A stretch of 64,000 bases of DNA, taken from contig NZ_BAED01000012.1 in NCBI RefSeq assembly GCF_000241345.1, positions 16,795-80,794 on the forward strand, read 5' to 3'. Every line of letters begins with the position of its first letter. Within the stretch, counting starts at the first letter, position 1. The stretch comes from Gordonia amarae NBRC 15530. Lineage in GTDB: Bacteria; Actinomycetota; Actinomycetes; Mycobacteriales; Mycobacteriaceae. The notes under the pieces were generated by a model. It was not told the origin of the DNA and did not search any database. It was given only the letters and a program-made list of their open reading frames with translations. Made by a program: the position numbers and the translations under genes. Positions 27,063 through 35,051 of this stretch are shown here, piece by piece.

Positions 27063-27442
27063 CAGGCCAGTACCTGCTGGATCGCTCGAGGCTGTTCATC
27101 GCGAACCGCGGCGGGAACTGCGGCCAACCGGCTCGCCGGACGTTCGTCGCGCAGGTTTCGCTCATGATCGTAGGACGAAACCGAATGCTCGATCAGTGCA
27201 CCTACAGCATGCGCATAGCGTCGTAGCGTCGACAGGCGGGGATCGCGTTCGCCGGACTCGATCCGCGCGACAGCGGACTGCGTCACGCCCATCGCGTCGG
27301 CGACATCTTGCTGCGACAGTCGCTTGTCTTTGCGCAGCTGCACAAGCCGGTCCACGAGTGCCTCGTCTTGGTCGGCGAGCAGACGGGCCAGGCGATGACT
27401 CGGATTTGCCAGGTCGATGCCGAGTAGTTCATCGAGATCCAC
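27062..27442 (-). CDS. XRE-family helix-turn-helix protein
   Basis: A 126-aa protein with a central HTH: RLVQLRKDKRLSQQDVADAMGVTQSAVARIESGERDPRLSTLRRYAHAVG. The N-terminal 35 residues (LLGIDLANPSHRLARLLADQDEAL) recall HigA/antitoxin-type regulators. The C-terminal ~35 residues are polar. A GTG at 27442 with AGGAAGGA upstream is preferred to the far GTG/ATG at 27496. It heads a two-gene operon and probably autoregulates it. Confidence 0.8.
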   Translation of the reverse strand: MDLDELLGIDLANPSHRLARLLADQDEALVDRLVQLRKDKRLSQQDVADAMGVTQSAVARIESGERDPRLSTLRRYAHAVGALIEHSVSSYDHERNLRDERPASRLAAVPAAVRDEQPRAIQQVLA

Positions 27443-27510
27443 GGTCTTGTCCTTCCTCTCGCGGTTCCGACCACCATGGTATGACTCCAAGCGCATAGTG
27501 CCATGTCCGG

Positions 27511-27915
27511 GTGGTGCCGATCACCCTGATTCGTTACTTGCCCGGGATCTGTGGAATTCGCGTTGTGGCCAAGGTCAGTCTGATCGAGGACATGCGTACA
27601 AAAATGAAGCGGGCGGAGAGGGGTGCTTTGGAGTTCGGTACGGGACGGCAGTTTGACGTCGACCTGATCGAATCCTCGCGCATCACACTTGAAATTCGAC
27701 TTATCGACCACGAGATTCCCGACCCGTCGGGGGCCTCAGATGAGTCGGTTCAGCGTCACACCCGCGTGTACTTCACCGAACCGGAGCATCTCGACGGCTG
27801 CCTGCTGGCCCTGTCCGTTCAGAGTAAATGTCCGGGGCCGGAGGGTCTGGACGAGCAGGATCGACATGCGGCGGCAGCTGCATTGCGCGCCGAGGACCAC
27901 TGTGCACGGATGTGA
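27511..27915 (+). CDS. Hypothetical protein (weakly supported)
   Basis: A 134-aa open frame divergent from the XRE gene. The C-terminal part reads like real protein (ITLEIRLIDHEIPDPSG, RVYFTEPEHLDGCLLALSVQ), but no family is recognised and no ribosome-binding site supports the GTG at 27511. In-frame ATGs at 27592 and 27604 would give a protein of about 100 residues. It ends just before the hairpin repeat at 27930. It may be a short orphan of the islet or a remnant. Confidence 0.4.
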   Translation: MVPITLIRYLPGICGIRVVAKVSLIEDMRTKMKRAERGALEFGTGRQFDVDLIESSRITLEIRLIDHEIPDPSGASDESVQRHTRVYFTEPEHLDGCLLALSVQSKCPGPEGLDEQDRHAAAAALRAEDHCARM

Positions 27916-27929
27916 GCGCGGCATCAAAG

Positions 27930-27966
27930 GTTGCCGTCGGTTCCGGAAATCCGGAACTGGCAGCAA
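27930..27966 (-). repeat. Hairpin repeat copy B (downstream of MFS gene)
   Basis: Its core is GTTCCGGA-AA-TCCGGAAC (27940-27957), flanked by GTTGCC and CAGCAA. The reverse complement aligns closely with copy A at 29513-29555: TTGCTG, then TCCGGAT, TTCCGGA, CCGAC and GCAAC in the same order, with a one-base length difference in the centre. The two copies are therefore inverted relative to each other and bracket the MFS gene. It ends 12 bases after the MFS stop and could also act as a terminator. Confidence 0.7.
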
Positions 27967-27978
27967 GTTTTTCGGACT

Positions 27979-29436
27979 TTACTCGCTGCCGTGGGGGATG
28001 AGCAGGGCGATGAGGAAGCCGACGTAGGAGGCGGCGGCGCCGATCAGGAAGCACCAGCGGAAGGCGGACTGATCGGGGTAGTCGTGGCCGGCGACGGTGA
28101 CGGTGGAACCGGCCAGCACCATCGCGATCACCGCCGACGCCGATGTGGTGCCGATGGATCGCATCAGGCCGTTGAGGCCGACGGCGGCACCGGATTCGTC
28201 GGCGGGCACGTTGTCCATGATGAGCGTCGGCATCGCCGAGTACGCCACGCCGACACCCGCCGCGCAGACGATCGAGGCGATCATGATCTGCACCGGGGTG
28301 TCCATCAGGAACAGGGCGAACAGGTAACCGGCACCCAACAGTGCGGCACCGATGAGGAAGGCGTACCGGCCGCCGATCCGCCGGATCAACGTTCCCGACA
28401 CCGGCGACATCAGCAGCATCATGCCGCCGAACGGCGCCATCCACAGACCGGCCTGCAGCACGGTCTGGCCCAGTCCGGCACCGGTCGAGGCCGGTGTCTC
28501 CAGCAGTAGCGGAATGGCGACGGCCTGCGCCATCATCCCGAACCCGATGGCGATCGAGGCGATGTTGGTGCACAGCACCGCGGGGCGGGCGGTGGTGCGC
28601 AGGTCGACGAGCGGGTCGATGTGGCGTAGTTCGAAAAGGCCCCACAGCAGCAGGACGCCAAGCCCGCCGCCGAGCAATCCCAGGGTGATGGGCGACGACC
28701 AGCCCCAGTGGTTGCCCTTGGTGATGGCGGTCAGCACCGTGATCAGACCGGCCGACAACCCGAGCGCACCGGCCAGATCGAGCCGACCGCCGACCGCGTC
28801 ATCGATGTGCGGGACCACCAGCAGCGTGAGTACCAGAACGATCAGGCCGAGTCCGCCCGACATCCAGAACAGCACATGCCAATCCATGGATTGGCTGATC
28901 CACGCCGCCACCGGCAGACCGACACCGGCGCCGACACCCATCATCGCGCTCATCGCCGACACCGCCATCGACGTCAGATGTTCGGGGGTGACCTCCCGCA
29001 TCAGGCTGATGCCGACCGGGATGAACCCCATCGCCATGCCCTGCACGGCACGGCCCGCGACGAGCGCCGGCAGCGAGGACCCGAGCGCCGCGATCACCGA
29101 TCCCACGATCAGCAACCCGGCGCTGACCGCGAGCACCCGCTGTTTACCGAACATGTCGGCCAGGCGGCCGGCGATCGGCATCGCGACCGCACCCCCGAGC
29201 AGGGTCGCCGTGATGACCCACGACGCGTTCTCGATGGACGTGCCGAGTCTGCCGGGCAGTTCGGGCTGGATCGGGATGATCAGTGTCTGCATCACCGCGG
29301 CGACCAGACCACCGAAACACAGCACCGCCACGACCGCGAGGGTCCGCCCGGACCCGATGTCTGCGTGCGGGATGGCCTCGCCGTCGGCGGACTTCTCTGA
29401 TGCCGTCGCTTCGGCATCTTTTGCGCGTAGCGACAT
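27979..29436 (-). CDS. MFS drug-type exporter (DHA2 family, 14 membrane segments)
   Basis: A 485-aa transporter of the EmrB/QacA group. It starts MSLRAKDAEATASEK and has about 14 membrane helices. Family motifs include GRLADMFGKQRVL (motif A, about 90) and VAGRAVQGMAMGFIPVGISLMREV (motif C-like region). The longer open frame to 29619 crosses the repeat, and the ATG at 29436 has GAGGAGG at ideal spacing. It should export a hydrophobic or cationic compound by proton antiport; the substrate is unknown. No regulator gene is adjacent. Both ends of the gene carry the related hairpins described separately. Confidence 0.9.
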   Translation of the reverse strand: MSLRAKDAEATASEKSADGEAIPHADIGSGRTLAVVAVLCFGGLVAAVMQTLIIPIQPELPGRLGTSIENASWVITATLLGGAVAMPIAGRLADMFGKQRVLAVSAGLLIVGSVIAALGSSLPALVAGRAVQGMAMGFIPVGISLMREVTPEHLTSMAVSAMSAMMGVGAGVGLPVAAWISQSMDWHVLFWMSGGLGLIVLVLTLLVVPHIDDAVGGRLDLAGALGLSAGLITVLTAITKGNHWGWSSPITLGLLGGGLGVLLLWGLFELRHIDPLVDLRTTARPAVLCTNIASIAIGFGMMAQAVAIPLLLETPASTGAGLGQTVLQAGLWMAPFGGMMLLMSPVSGTLIRRIGGRYAFLIGAALLGAGYLFALFLMDTPVQIMIASIVCAAGVGVAYSAMPTLIMDNVPADESGAAVGLNGLMRSIGTTSASAVIAMVLAGSTVTVAGHDYPDQSAFRWCFLIGAAASYVGFLIALLIPHGSE

Positions 29437-29512
29437 GGCACCTCCTCGTAAGGAGATTACATTCGGCCACCAATGCAGCCACATCGGCTCAGGAGGGTGG
29501 CTGCCGTCGGAC

Positions 29513-29555
29513 ACGTTGCTGGTGTCTCCGGATCTTCCGGAGCCGACAGCAACGT
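29513..29555 (+). repeat. Hairpin repeat copy A (upstream of MFS gene)
   Basis: A nested inverted repeat. The outer arms are ACGTTGCTG and CAGCAACGT, and the inner arms are CTCCGGA and TCCGGAG around TCT. It lies in the divergent region between the MFS exporter (start 29436) and the MBL hydrolase (start 29618). It is related to copy B in opposite orientation. Confidence 0.7.
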
Positions 29556-29617
29556 TTGGAAGTCGATCGTGGCCTCCCCGCCACGCGCGCAACGGTGGGT
29601 CTGATAGACCCGAAGGC

Positions 29618-30496
29618 ATGGCTACAGAGCGGGTGTTCGGTGCGGTGACGGTCCTGGAAGGGCAGGAGCGGGGAGCGTTCCCGTACGGTAATTCGCTGCT
29701 GGTGCGCGGGTCGGCGCAGCAACTGCTGATCGACCCGGCGCTCGGTATCGACGGATCGGTGCGGGCCGACGCGGTGATGATCAGTCACGCGCACGAGGAC
29801 CACATCGCCGGACTGCGGTACTTCCCGGTGCCCGTGTACACCCATCACAGCGATGCCGAGGCGGTGGCGTCGCTGGAGGCTCTGATCGACTCGTACGGGC
29901 TGGAACCGAACGAGCGCCCGGAGGTGGCACGGCAGATCGACGCGCAGTTCGCGCTGCCGAGCCACCATCACGGGGTCAACGGTGTCGTGGACGGCGAGGT
30001 ACTCGACCTCGGTGATCGCACCGCCACTCTGATTCATCTGCCCGGGCACACCCCGGGGCACAGCGGGGTGTTCATCGAACCGGACGGCTTCTTCTACGTC
30101 GCCGACATCGATCTCACGTCGTTCGGGCCGTTGTACGGCGACCTGCATTCGAGCGTCGACGACTTCCTCGTCTCCATCGACCGGGCGTCGACGATCGACG
30201 CACGCTGGTACGGCACCTTTCACCAGAAGGGCGTCGTCGAGGGGGCCGAGGAGTTCCGGACACGGTTGCGCGCCTACCGGGAGGTCGTCTTCCGGCGCGA
30301 GGAACGGTTGCTGGAGTTTCTCGCCGAGCCCCGGACCCTCGACGAAGTCGCCGAACACCGCCTCGTGTACCGGCCACATGTGCAGGCGCCGTTCGTGCGG
30401 GCCGTTGAACTGCGCACGGCGCACCTGCATCTGGAGCGTCTGGCGGGTCTGGGGCAGGTGGCATTCGCCGAACCCGGGCGGTACGTCGCGGTGTGA
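29618..30496 (+). CDS. MBL-fold metallo-hydrolase
   Basis: A 292-aa metallo-beta-lactamase-fold protein. The zinc-binding motif is ISHAHEDHIAG (HxHxDH), LPGHTPGHSG supplies the next His, VADIDL gives the bridging Asp, and TFHQKG the last His. The C-terminal ~80 residues form a helical domain as in the glyoxalase II-like/LACTB2 group. The frame is open far upstream, but the ATG at 29618 gives the family N-terminus. Substrate is unknown. It is divergent from the MFS exporter across a 180-bp gap holding the hairpin. Confidence 0.87.
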   Translation: MATERVFGAVTVLEGQERGAFPYGNSLLVRGSAQQLLIDPALGIDGSVRADAVMISHAHEDHIAGLRYFPVPVYTHHSDAEAVASLEALIDSYGLEPNERPEVARQIDAQFALPSHHHGVNGVVDGEVLDLGDRTATLIHLPGHTPGHSGVFIEPDGFFYVADIDLTSFGPLYGDLHSSVDDFLVSIDRASTIDARWYGTFHQKGVVEGAEEFRTRLRAYREVVFRREERLLEFLAEPRTLDEVAEHRLVYRPHVQAPFVRAVELRTAHLHLERLAGLGQVAFAEPGRYVAV

Positions 30497-30549
30497 GCCC
30501 GGGGCCGGGAGATTTCGCGGTTCGGGCACTCCCGGATGCGGCAGAATTG

Positions 30550-30732
30550 TCAGATAACCGAACAATCTGGCCAGGCCGCGTCGAGCGCTTCGCGGACCGT
30601 CGGCCGGCTGACCTGAAATGCCGCGCTGAGTTTGCCCTCCGTCAGTCGTTCACCGGGCCGGATGTGCCCAGGACGATGCCGCGCTTGATCTCGGTGACCA
30701 CGGCATCTCGGCGCGTCGAGTTGGCGACCGGC
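30550..30732 (-). pseudogene. GntR-type regulator remnant, frameshifted
   Basis: In one minus-strand frame the DNA encodes RRDAVVTEIKRGIVLGT and then stops. One frame over it continues IRPGERLTEGKLSAAFQVSRPTVREALDAAW before a stop at 30550-30552. Joined, these give the N-terminal winged helix of a GntR regulator, interrupted by a one-base deletion (LGT/IRPGE). Nothing of the ligand-binding domain remains. It lies directly downstream of a CynX-type transporter. This also explains the spacing between the MBL gene and the transporter, where no intact gene fits. Confidence 0.65.
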
Positions 30733-30781
30733 GTAAGCCCCGCCGTTCCGCGTACGGCGCCGGTGGGGGACTGGGGAGACC

Positions 30782-31978
30782 TCAATCCGGGGTCATGTAG
30801 ATATTGCGCCCGGCGAGCCAGCCGCCCCACGCCTGCGTGCACAGCGCCACCGCGATCACCGAGAACGCCGCCGCCCACGAGCCGGTGACGTCATGGACGA
30901 CGCCGAGCGCGAACGGCCCGACCGCGGCCAGCACATAGCCGAGACACTGGGACATTCCCGAGACCTGGTTGGTCTGTTCGGCCGAGCGGCTCCGGCGCAC
31001 CATGAACAGCAGGGCCAGGCCCAATGCAGATCCGGGGCCGAACAGCACGAGCATGCACCAGAACACGGCCCACACGTCGGTGCAGAACAGGCCGAGCAGT
31101 CCGGCCACGGTGCTCGCGACGGTGACGACGCCCGCCGCGCGCTGATCGGCGAACCGGCCCGCGATGATCGGCACCACGAGCGAACCGACGATCGCGGCGA
31201 TCTGCCCGCCCGCCAGCACCGTGCCCGCCTCGGTCTTGTCGTAACCGCGGTCGAGCAGGTAGGTGGGAAGCCAGGCCACGAACGTGTAGAAGACGAACGA
31301 CTGGGAGCCCATGAACACGGTGATGGCCCAGGCGATCTTGTTGCCCCACAGCGGTGCGGGACGGGTGTAGGTGCCCGCGTGCACCTGCCGCAGCTGCGGT
31401 ACCCACACGACGGCCGCGATCACCGCGAGAATGGCCCAGGTGGCGAGTGTCTTTCGCCAGTCGCCACCGAACCGGTCATCGATCGGGACGGTGAACGCGG
31501 CGGCGACGGCGGCCCCACCGGTCATCGTCATCGAATACAGCCCGGTCATCAGGCCGGAGCTATGGGTGAAGTCCCGTTTGATCAACCCGGGCAGGATCAC
31601 ATTGCATACGCCGATGGCGGCGCCGACCACCGCGGAACCGAGGAACAGCCACGCCGCGCCGGGAATCCAGCGCAGCCCGATGCCGGCGATCAGCAACAGC
31701 AACGACGCGAAGATCGTGCGCTCGAACCCGAACCGGGCGGCGAGCCACGGCGCAAACGGGGCGGCGAGCCCGAAGAACAGGATCGGCAGCGTCGTCAGCA
31801 GACCGGCGGTGCCGGCGCTGTAACCGGTGGACTCCCGGATGTCGGTGACCAGCGGTGACACCGACACCACTGCCGGGCGCAGATTGGCCGCGACCAGCAT
31901 CACCCCGACCGCGGTGATGGCGATCCACGCCGTCGACGCCGAACCACGATCCGCGTCGCGAACAACCTCCTGCGACAT
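30782..31978 (-). CDS. MFS transporter, CynX/NimT type
   Basis: A 398-aa, 12-helix transporter. The segment LVAANLRPAVVSVSPLVTDIRESTGYSAGTAGLLTTLPILFFGL is typical of the cyanate/2-nitroimidazole permease group, with PWLAARFGFERTI as motif A. Length is normal. The ATG start is clear at MSQEVVRDADRG. The GntR remnant downstream may have been its regulator. Substrate cannot be told from sequence. Confidence 0.88.
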   Translation of the reverse strand: MSQEVVRDADRGSASTAWIAITAVGVMLVAANLRPAVVSVSPLVTDIRESTGYSAGTAGLLTTLPILFFGLAAPFAPWLAARFGFERTIFASLLLLIAGIGLRWIPGAAWLFLGSAVVGAAIGVCNVILPGLIKRDFTHSSGLMTGLYSMTMTGGAAVAAAFTVPIDDRFGGDWRKTLATWAILAVIAAVVWVPQLRQVHAGTYTRPAPLWGNKIAWAITVFMGSQSFVFYTFVAWLPTYLLDRGYDKTEAGTVLAGGQIAAIVGSLVVPIIAGRFADQRAAGVVTVASTVAGLLGLFCTDVWAVFWCMLVLFGPGSALGLALLFMVRRSRSAEQTNQVSGMSQCLGYVLAAVGPFALGVVHDVTGSWAAAFSVIAVALCTQAWGGWLAGRNIYMTPD

Positions 31979-32050
31979 CCTTAGACCTTCTCACGACGGC
32001 ATCCGCGCAGCGCCGCGTGGTCGGTCCCGCTTGGATCAGACGTCCCGGCG

Positions 32051-32248
32051 TCAGTGCTCGCGCAGGCTCAACCCTCGTGCCGCCAGTTCTTCGCGGAGGA
32101 TGCGGATGGCCTTCGGGCCGACACCGTGAATCGCCAACAGTTCGCGCTCGGTCCACTGCGGCAACTGGTCGAAACGGGTGATCCCGTTGACCGCCAACTC
32201 GCGTGGCGCGACCTTGCCCATCGTGCGGGGGAACTCGGTCTCATCCAT
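32051..32248 (-). CDS. Small helix-hairpin-helix protein
   Basis: A 65-aa protein: an N-terminal MDETEFPRTMGKVAPRELA, then LPQWTERELLAIHGVGPKAIRILREELAARGLSL, a single helix-hairpin-helix motif like that in the RNA polymerase alpha C-terminal domain. Small proteins of this kind are frequent in actinobacteria and probably bind DNA. The ATG at 32248 overlaps the end of the peptide deformylase remnant. A recognisable Shine-Dalgarno sequence is lacking. Confidence 0.75.
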   Translation of the reverse strand: MDETEFPRTMGKVAPRELAVNGITRFDQLPQWTERELLAIHGVGPKAIRILREELAARGLSLREH

Positions 32249-32450
32249 GATCAATCGGTTTCCATTCGCGGGATAGCGCGGCCAGACCTGCGCCGTCGGC
32301 GGCCCGGTTGGTGGCGAACATGGTGCACAGCAGGTTCCACAATTCCGGGCCGAATGTCGTGGCAGGGCGGCAAGGCCAATGAAGCACCGGATCACCCCGA
32401 CGGGTGATCGTTACCGGGTTACCGAGAACGAGTAGGTCCTTCAACGGCAT
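32241..32450 (-). pseudogene. Peptide deformylase fragment
   Basis: A 69-residue frame starting MPLKDLLVLGNP contains GDPVLHWPCRPATTFGPELWNLLCTMFATNRAADGAGLAA, which matches the N-terminal third of peptide deformylase up to the G-GLAA motif. The next conserved blocks (NQIGV, the zinc-binding EGC and HExxH) are absent; the frame ends after LSREWKPIDHG. AAAGGA lies 8 bases before the ATG. It cannot be an active deformylase and looks like a 3'-truncated gene. Confidence 0.65.
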
Positions 32451-32502
32451 ATCCAGCATCCTTTCGGAAGTCGCGGGGTATCGGTGGGTCCGGTCATGCC
32501 GT

Positions 32503-33096
32503 TCATTGTGGTTTGTCCGGTTGGTCGTGTCGATGACCACCGCGGTCGATCACATCCTGCTGATCCAGGGGACGGTGCGAAGGCGAGATGACAGGCTGAC
32601 CCTCCCACGGATATCCGTGGGAGGTGAACGCCGGTCCGGCCGTCTTCTTCGCCCCTTCGATCTCGTCGTCGAACAGTTTGCGGCCCTCGGCGGATTCGAT
32701 GACGACGGTCGATCCCTTCGACAGGTAGACGCCGGCGACCTGGTCGCGGCGGATCACCCGCCGGGTATCACCCTTGCGGACGACGACCTCCGCGTCGGAG
32801 ATCGTCAAGGATGGCTGCGAGAACGCCCATACCGCAAGCGCTCCCGCACCGACGGTGGCGAGACCGATCGGGCGCACAATCGCGACGCCCGTGACTTTCA
32901 TGGACATGATGAACTCAAGCGGGCCGTGGAACGGGATCCACTCCAGGTCGGCGAGGAATCGCCAGATCAGCGGGAGTAGCAGGCCGACGGCGAGACCTGC
33001 GAACGCACCGATCACGATCGACCACCGCTGGTCGGCGGGGGAGATGCGTAGTTCGGTGACGTCGGGTGCCGGATCATCCACGTATCCGATACTCAC
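32503..33096 (-). CDS. YqeB-family membrane protein, probably C-terminally shortened
   Basis: A 197-aa protein with two membrane segments (about 27-50 and 68-92), followed by a PH-like domain: LTISDAEVVVRKGDTRRVIRRDQVAGVYLSKGSTVVI, FDDEIEG and TSHGYPWEG. As I recall, YqeB proteins are about 230-240 aa and continue past HGYPW with DPH and a helical tail. Here the sequence becomes low-complexity (SHRPLDQQDVIDRGGHRHDQPDKPQ), so the end appears lost. Function of the family is unknown. Confidence 0.65.
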   Translation of the reverse strand: MSIGYVDDPAPDVTELRISPADQRWSIVIGAFAGLAVGLLLPLIWRFLADLEWIPFHGPLEFIMSMKVTGVAIVRPIGLATVGAGALAVWAFSQPSLTISDAEVVVRKGDTRRVIRRDQVAGVYLSKGSTVVIESAEGRKLFDDEIEGAKKTAGPAFTSHGYPWEGQPVISPSHRPLDQQDVIDRGGHRHDQPDKPQ

Positions 33097-33344
33097 ACGG
33101 GACCGCGCGCTGCGGAATTGTCCGAAAGTTCCTGTTTCCCCAGACGTGTCTCAGCCGAAAGTCGGAGGGGCCTGGCCTGGGCGTCGAAGCACACCGTGGC
33201 GCGACCTTTCCATGAATCGTCAGGCAATTCGTTCAAGTTTATAGAACAACCTTCAATGATCAGCCAGTTTGTTCAAGGTTAGGTGCGTAACCTTGAACAA
33301 AGTGCTCACGGCGCGCTCGCTTCTTCCGCTGCAGCTGCCTCCCT
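33097..33344. promoter_or_regulatory. Intergenic region with a strong inverted repeat
   Basis: A 248-bp gap between the sigma factor stop and the YqeB start, both on the minus strand, without a gene. It contains TTTGTTCAAGGTTA-N6-TAACCTTGAACAAA (33268-33301, perfect 14-bp arms). A related GTTCAAG/GAACAACCTTCAA run lies just to the left (about 33231-33256). The arms are AT-rich for this genome with no T run, so an operator is more likely than a terminator. Confidence 0.6.
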
Positions 33345-34598
33345 TCATCCCCTGAGTTGGTCGCGGCGCCTTGTGAGGTGGGCCAGTTCTGCGGAGTTGG
33401 TGGCGAGTTCGACGGCTCGGTCGTAGGCGGCAGGCGCTTCGGCCGAGCGGGCGAGGCGGCGCAGCAGGTCGGCGCGGGTGGCGTGGTAGGCGTGGTAGTC
33501 GCGCAACGCCCCTTCGAGTTGATCGACGAGGGCGAGGGCGACGTCCGGGCCGTCGAGCTCGGCGACGGCGATCGCCCGGTTCAGCCGTACGATCGGGTTC
33601 GGGTCGATCGTCGCGAGCTGGTCGTAGAGGGCGACGATCTGGGACCAGTCGACATCGCGTGCGTCCGGGACGGACACGTGGACGGCGCTGATGGCGGCGA
33701 GGATCTGGTAGCGGCCGGGTGTCGCCTCGCCGCGCGACACTGCGTCGAGGCGCTGCCGGACGAGGGCGATGCCGTCGGCGATCATCCCGCGGTCCCACGC
33801 ACCTCGGTCCTGTTCATCGAGCCGTACCAGTTCCCCGGAAGCGGAGACGCGGGCGGTGGCGCGGGCCTCGGTGAGCAGCATCAGTGCCAGCAGCCCCGTG
33901 ACCTCCCCGTTCTCGGGGAGCAGGCCGCGCAGCAGTGCGGTCAGCCGGATGGCCTCGGCGGTGAGGTCGCGCCGGATCGGGTCGGAGTCACCGCCCGAGG
34001 CGAGGTAGCCCTCGTTGAAGATGAGGTACAGCACGGTCAGGACGCCGTCCAGGCGGGCGGGCAGATCCTCGCTGTCGGGCACGCGGAAGGGGATGCCCGC
34101 GTCGCGGATCTTGGTCTTGGCGCGGCTGATGCGTTGTCCCATCGTGGTCTGTTGCACGAGGAACGCGCGGGCGATCTCGGGAACGGTGAGTCCGCCGACC
34201 ATGCGCAGGGTCAGCGCCACCCGGGCCTCCATCGCGAGGGCGGGGTGGCAGCAGGTGAAGATGAGGCGGAGCCGGTCGTCGTCCACGGCACCGACCGGCT
34301 CGGGCGGGCTGTCGTCGTCAAGCATGAGCGCCTCGCGGTACTTGGCGTCGCGCCTGCCCTCGCGGCGGAGCCGGTCGATCGCCCTGCGGTTCGCGGTGGT
34401 GGTGATCCAAGCTCCGGGGTTCGGGGGAATGCCGTCCGACCGCCATCGCTCCACCGCCGTGGCGAAGGCCTCGGCCGCCATCTCCTCGGCCAGGTCGAGG
34501 CTGCCGAAGCGATGGGTGAGGAAAGCCACCACACGGGCCCACTCCTCACGGTGGGCGCGCGTGACAGCCGCGTCGACGGCCCGGACGTCCGCCATCAT
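33345..34598 (-). CDS. ECF sigma factor, ECF42 type with C-terminal extension
   Basis: A 417-aa sigma factor. Sigma region 2 is at about 12-80 (HREEWARVVAFLTHRFGSLDLAEEMAAEAFATAVERW, TTANRRAIDRLRRE). Region 4 is at about 115-170 (LTLRMVGGLTVPEIARAFLVQQTTMGQRISRAKTKIRDAGI). A ~240-residue helical, TPR-like extension (DUF6596-type) follows. Sigma factors with this extension pair with a DGPF-domain protein, as here: the DGPF gene is immediately upstream with an ATGA overlap. The extension is thought to replace an anti-sigma factor. Targets are unknown. Confidence 0.9.
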   Translation of the reverse strand: MMADVRAVDAAVTRAHREEWARVVAFLTHRFGSLDLAEEMAAEAFATAVERWRSDGIPPNPGAWITTTANRRAIDRLRREGRRDAKYREALMLDDDSPPEPVGAVDDDRLRLIFTCCHPALAMEARVALTLRMVGGLTVPEIARAFLVQQTTMGQRISRAKTKIRDAGIPFRVPDSEDLPARLDGVLTVLYLIFNEGYLASGGDSDPIRRDLTAEAIRLTALLRGLLPENGEVTGLLALMLLTEARATARVSASGELVRLDEQDRGAWDRGMIADGIALVRQRLDAVSRGEATPGRYQILAAISAVHVSVPDARDVDWSQIVALYDQLATIDPNPIVRLNRAIAVAELDGPDVALALVDQLEGALRDYHAYHATRADLLRRLARSAEAPAAYDRAVELATNSAELAHLTRRRDQLRG

Positions 34599-34951
34599 CC
34601 GCCCATCGGCCGGACCTCGATCCTGCGCCGGCAGGCCCGCGACCCGCGAGCCGCGAGTGCGAGCGCGGCGTCGATGTCGGCGGCCTCGACGATCCAGAAC
34701 CCCGCGATGTACTCCTTCGACTCCAGATACGGGCCGTCGGTGACGATCGGTGTCTCGCCTCGCGCGTCCACGACGGTGGCGGCCGAGGCCTCGGCCAGAC
34801 CGTTGGCGTAGACGAAACTGCCCTCGCTGCGCAGCTCGTCGTTGAACGCGCCGGTCGCCTCGAACTGAGCCGCCATCTCCTCGGCCGTGTCGTAGCTGCC
34901 GTGTTCTCCGTACTCCGACGGCCCCCAGACCATCAGTGCGTAGTGCGTCAT
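34595..34951 (-). CDS. YCII/DGPF-domain protein
   Basis: A 118-aa ferredoxin-like-fold protein: MTHYALMVWGP at the start and VTDGPYLESKEYIAGFWIVEAADIDAALALA, the DGPF-type signature. It is coupled to the ECF42 sigma factor gene by an ATGA overlap. GGAGAAGACCG precedes the ATG. Its role is uncertain; such proteins are nearly always beside this sigma type. The C-terminus (RGSRACRRRIEVRPMGG) is slightly unusual compared with the ordinary AARCPxxxxGxxEVRPV ending, possibly from paired small frameshifts. Confidence 0.9.
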   Translation of the reverse strand: MTHYALMVWGPSEYGEHGSYDTAEEMAAQFEATGAFNDELRSEGSFVYANGLAEASAATVVDARGETPIVTDGPYLESKEYIAGFWIVEAADIDAALALAARGSRACRRRIEVRPMGG

Positions 34952-35051
34952 CGGTCTTCTCCGTTCTTCGCCACCAACATTGTCAGTCCAAGACGCGGTA
35001 GCGCAGGTGCGGCACTCCGTCGTGATGGTCGCCGCTCGAGGAGCACGGTGC

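Noticed and set aside
28352..29617. Upstream extension of the MBL hydrolase frame (about 420 residues)
   Set aside because: It is antisense to the MFS gene and has shadow composition; the MBL family N-terminus begins at the ATG 29618.
30493..30888. A 131-aa plus-strand open frame after the MBL gene
   Set aside because: Low-complexity Arg/Pro/Ser sequence in the shadow of the GntR remnant and the CynX gene end; no family and no ribosome-binding site.
32601..32624. A perfect 24-bp palindrome (CCTCCCACGGAT and its complement)
   Set aside because: It lies inside the YqeB coding region and spells the conserved SHGYPWE segment. The palindrome is probably a by-product of the codons, not an operator.
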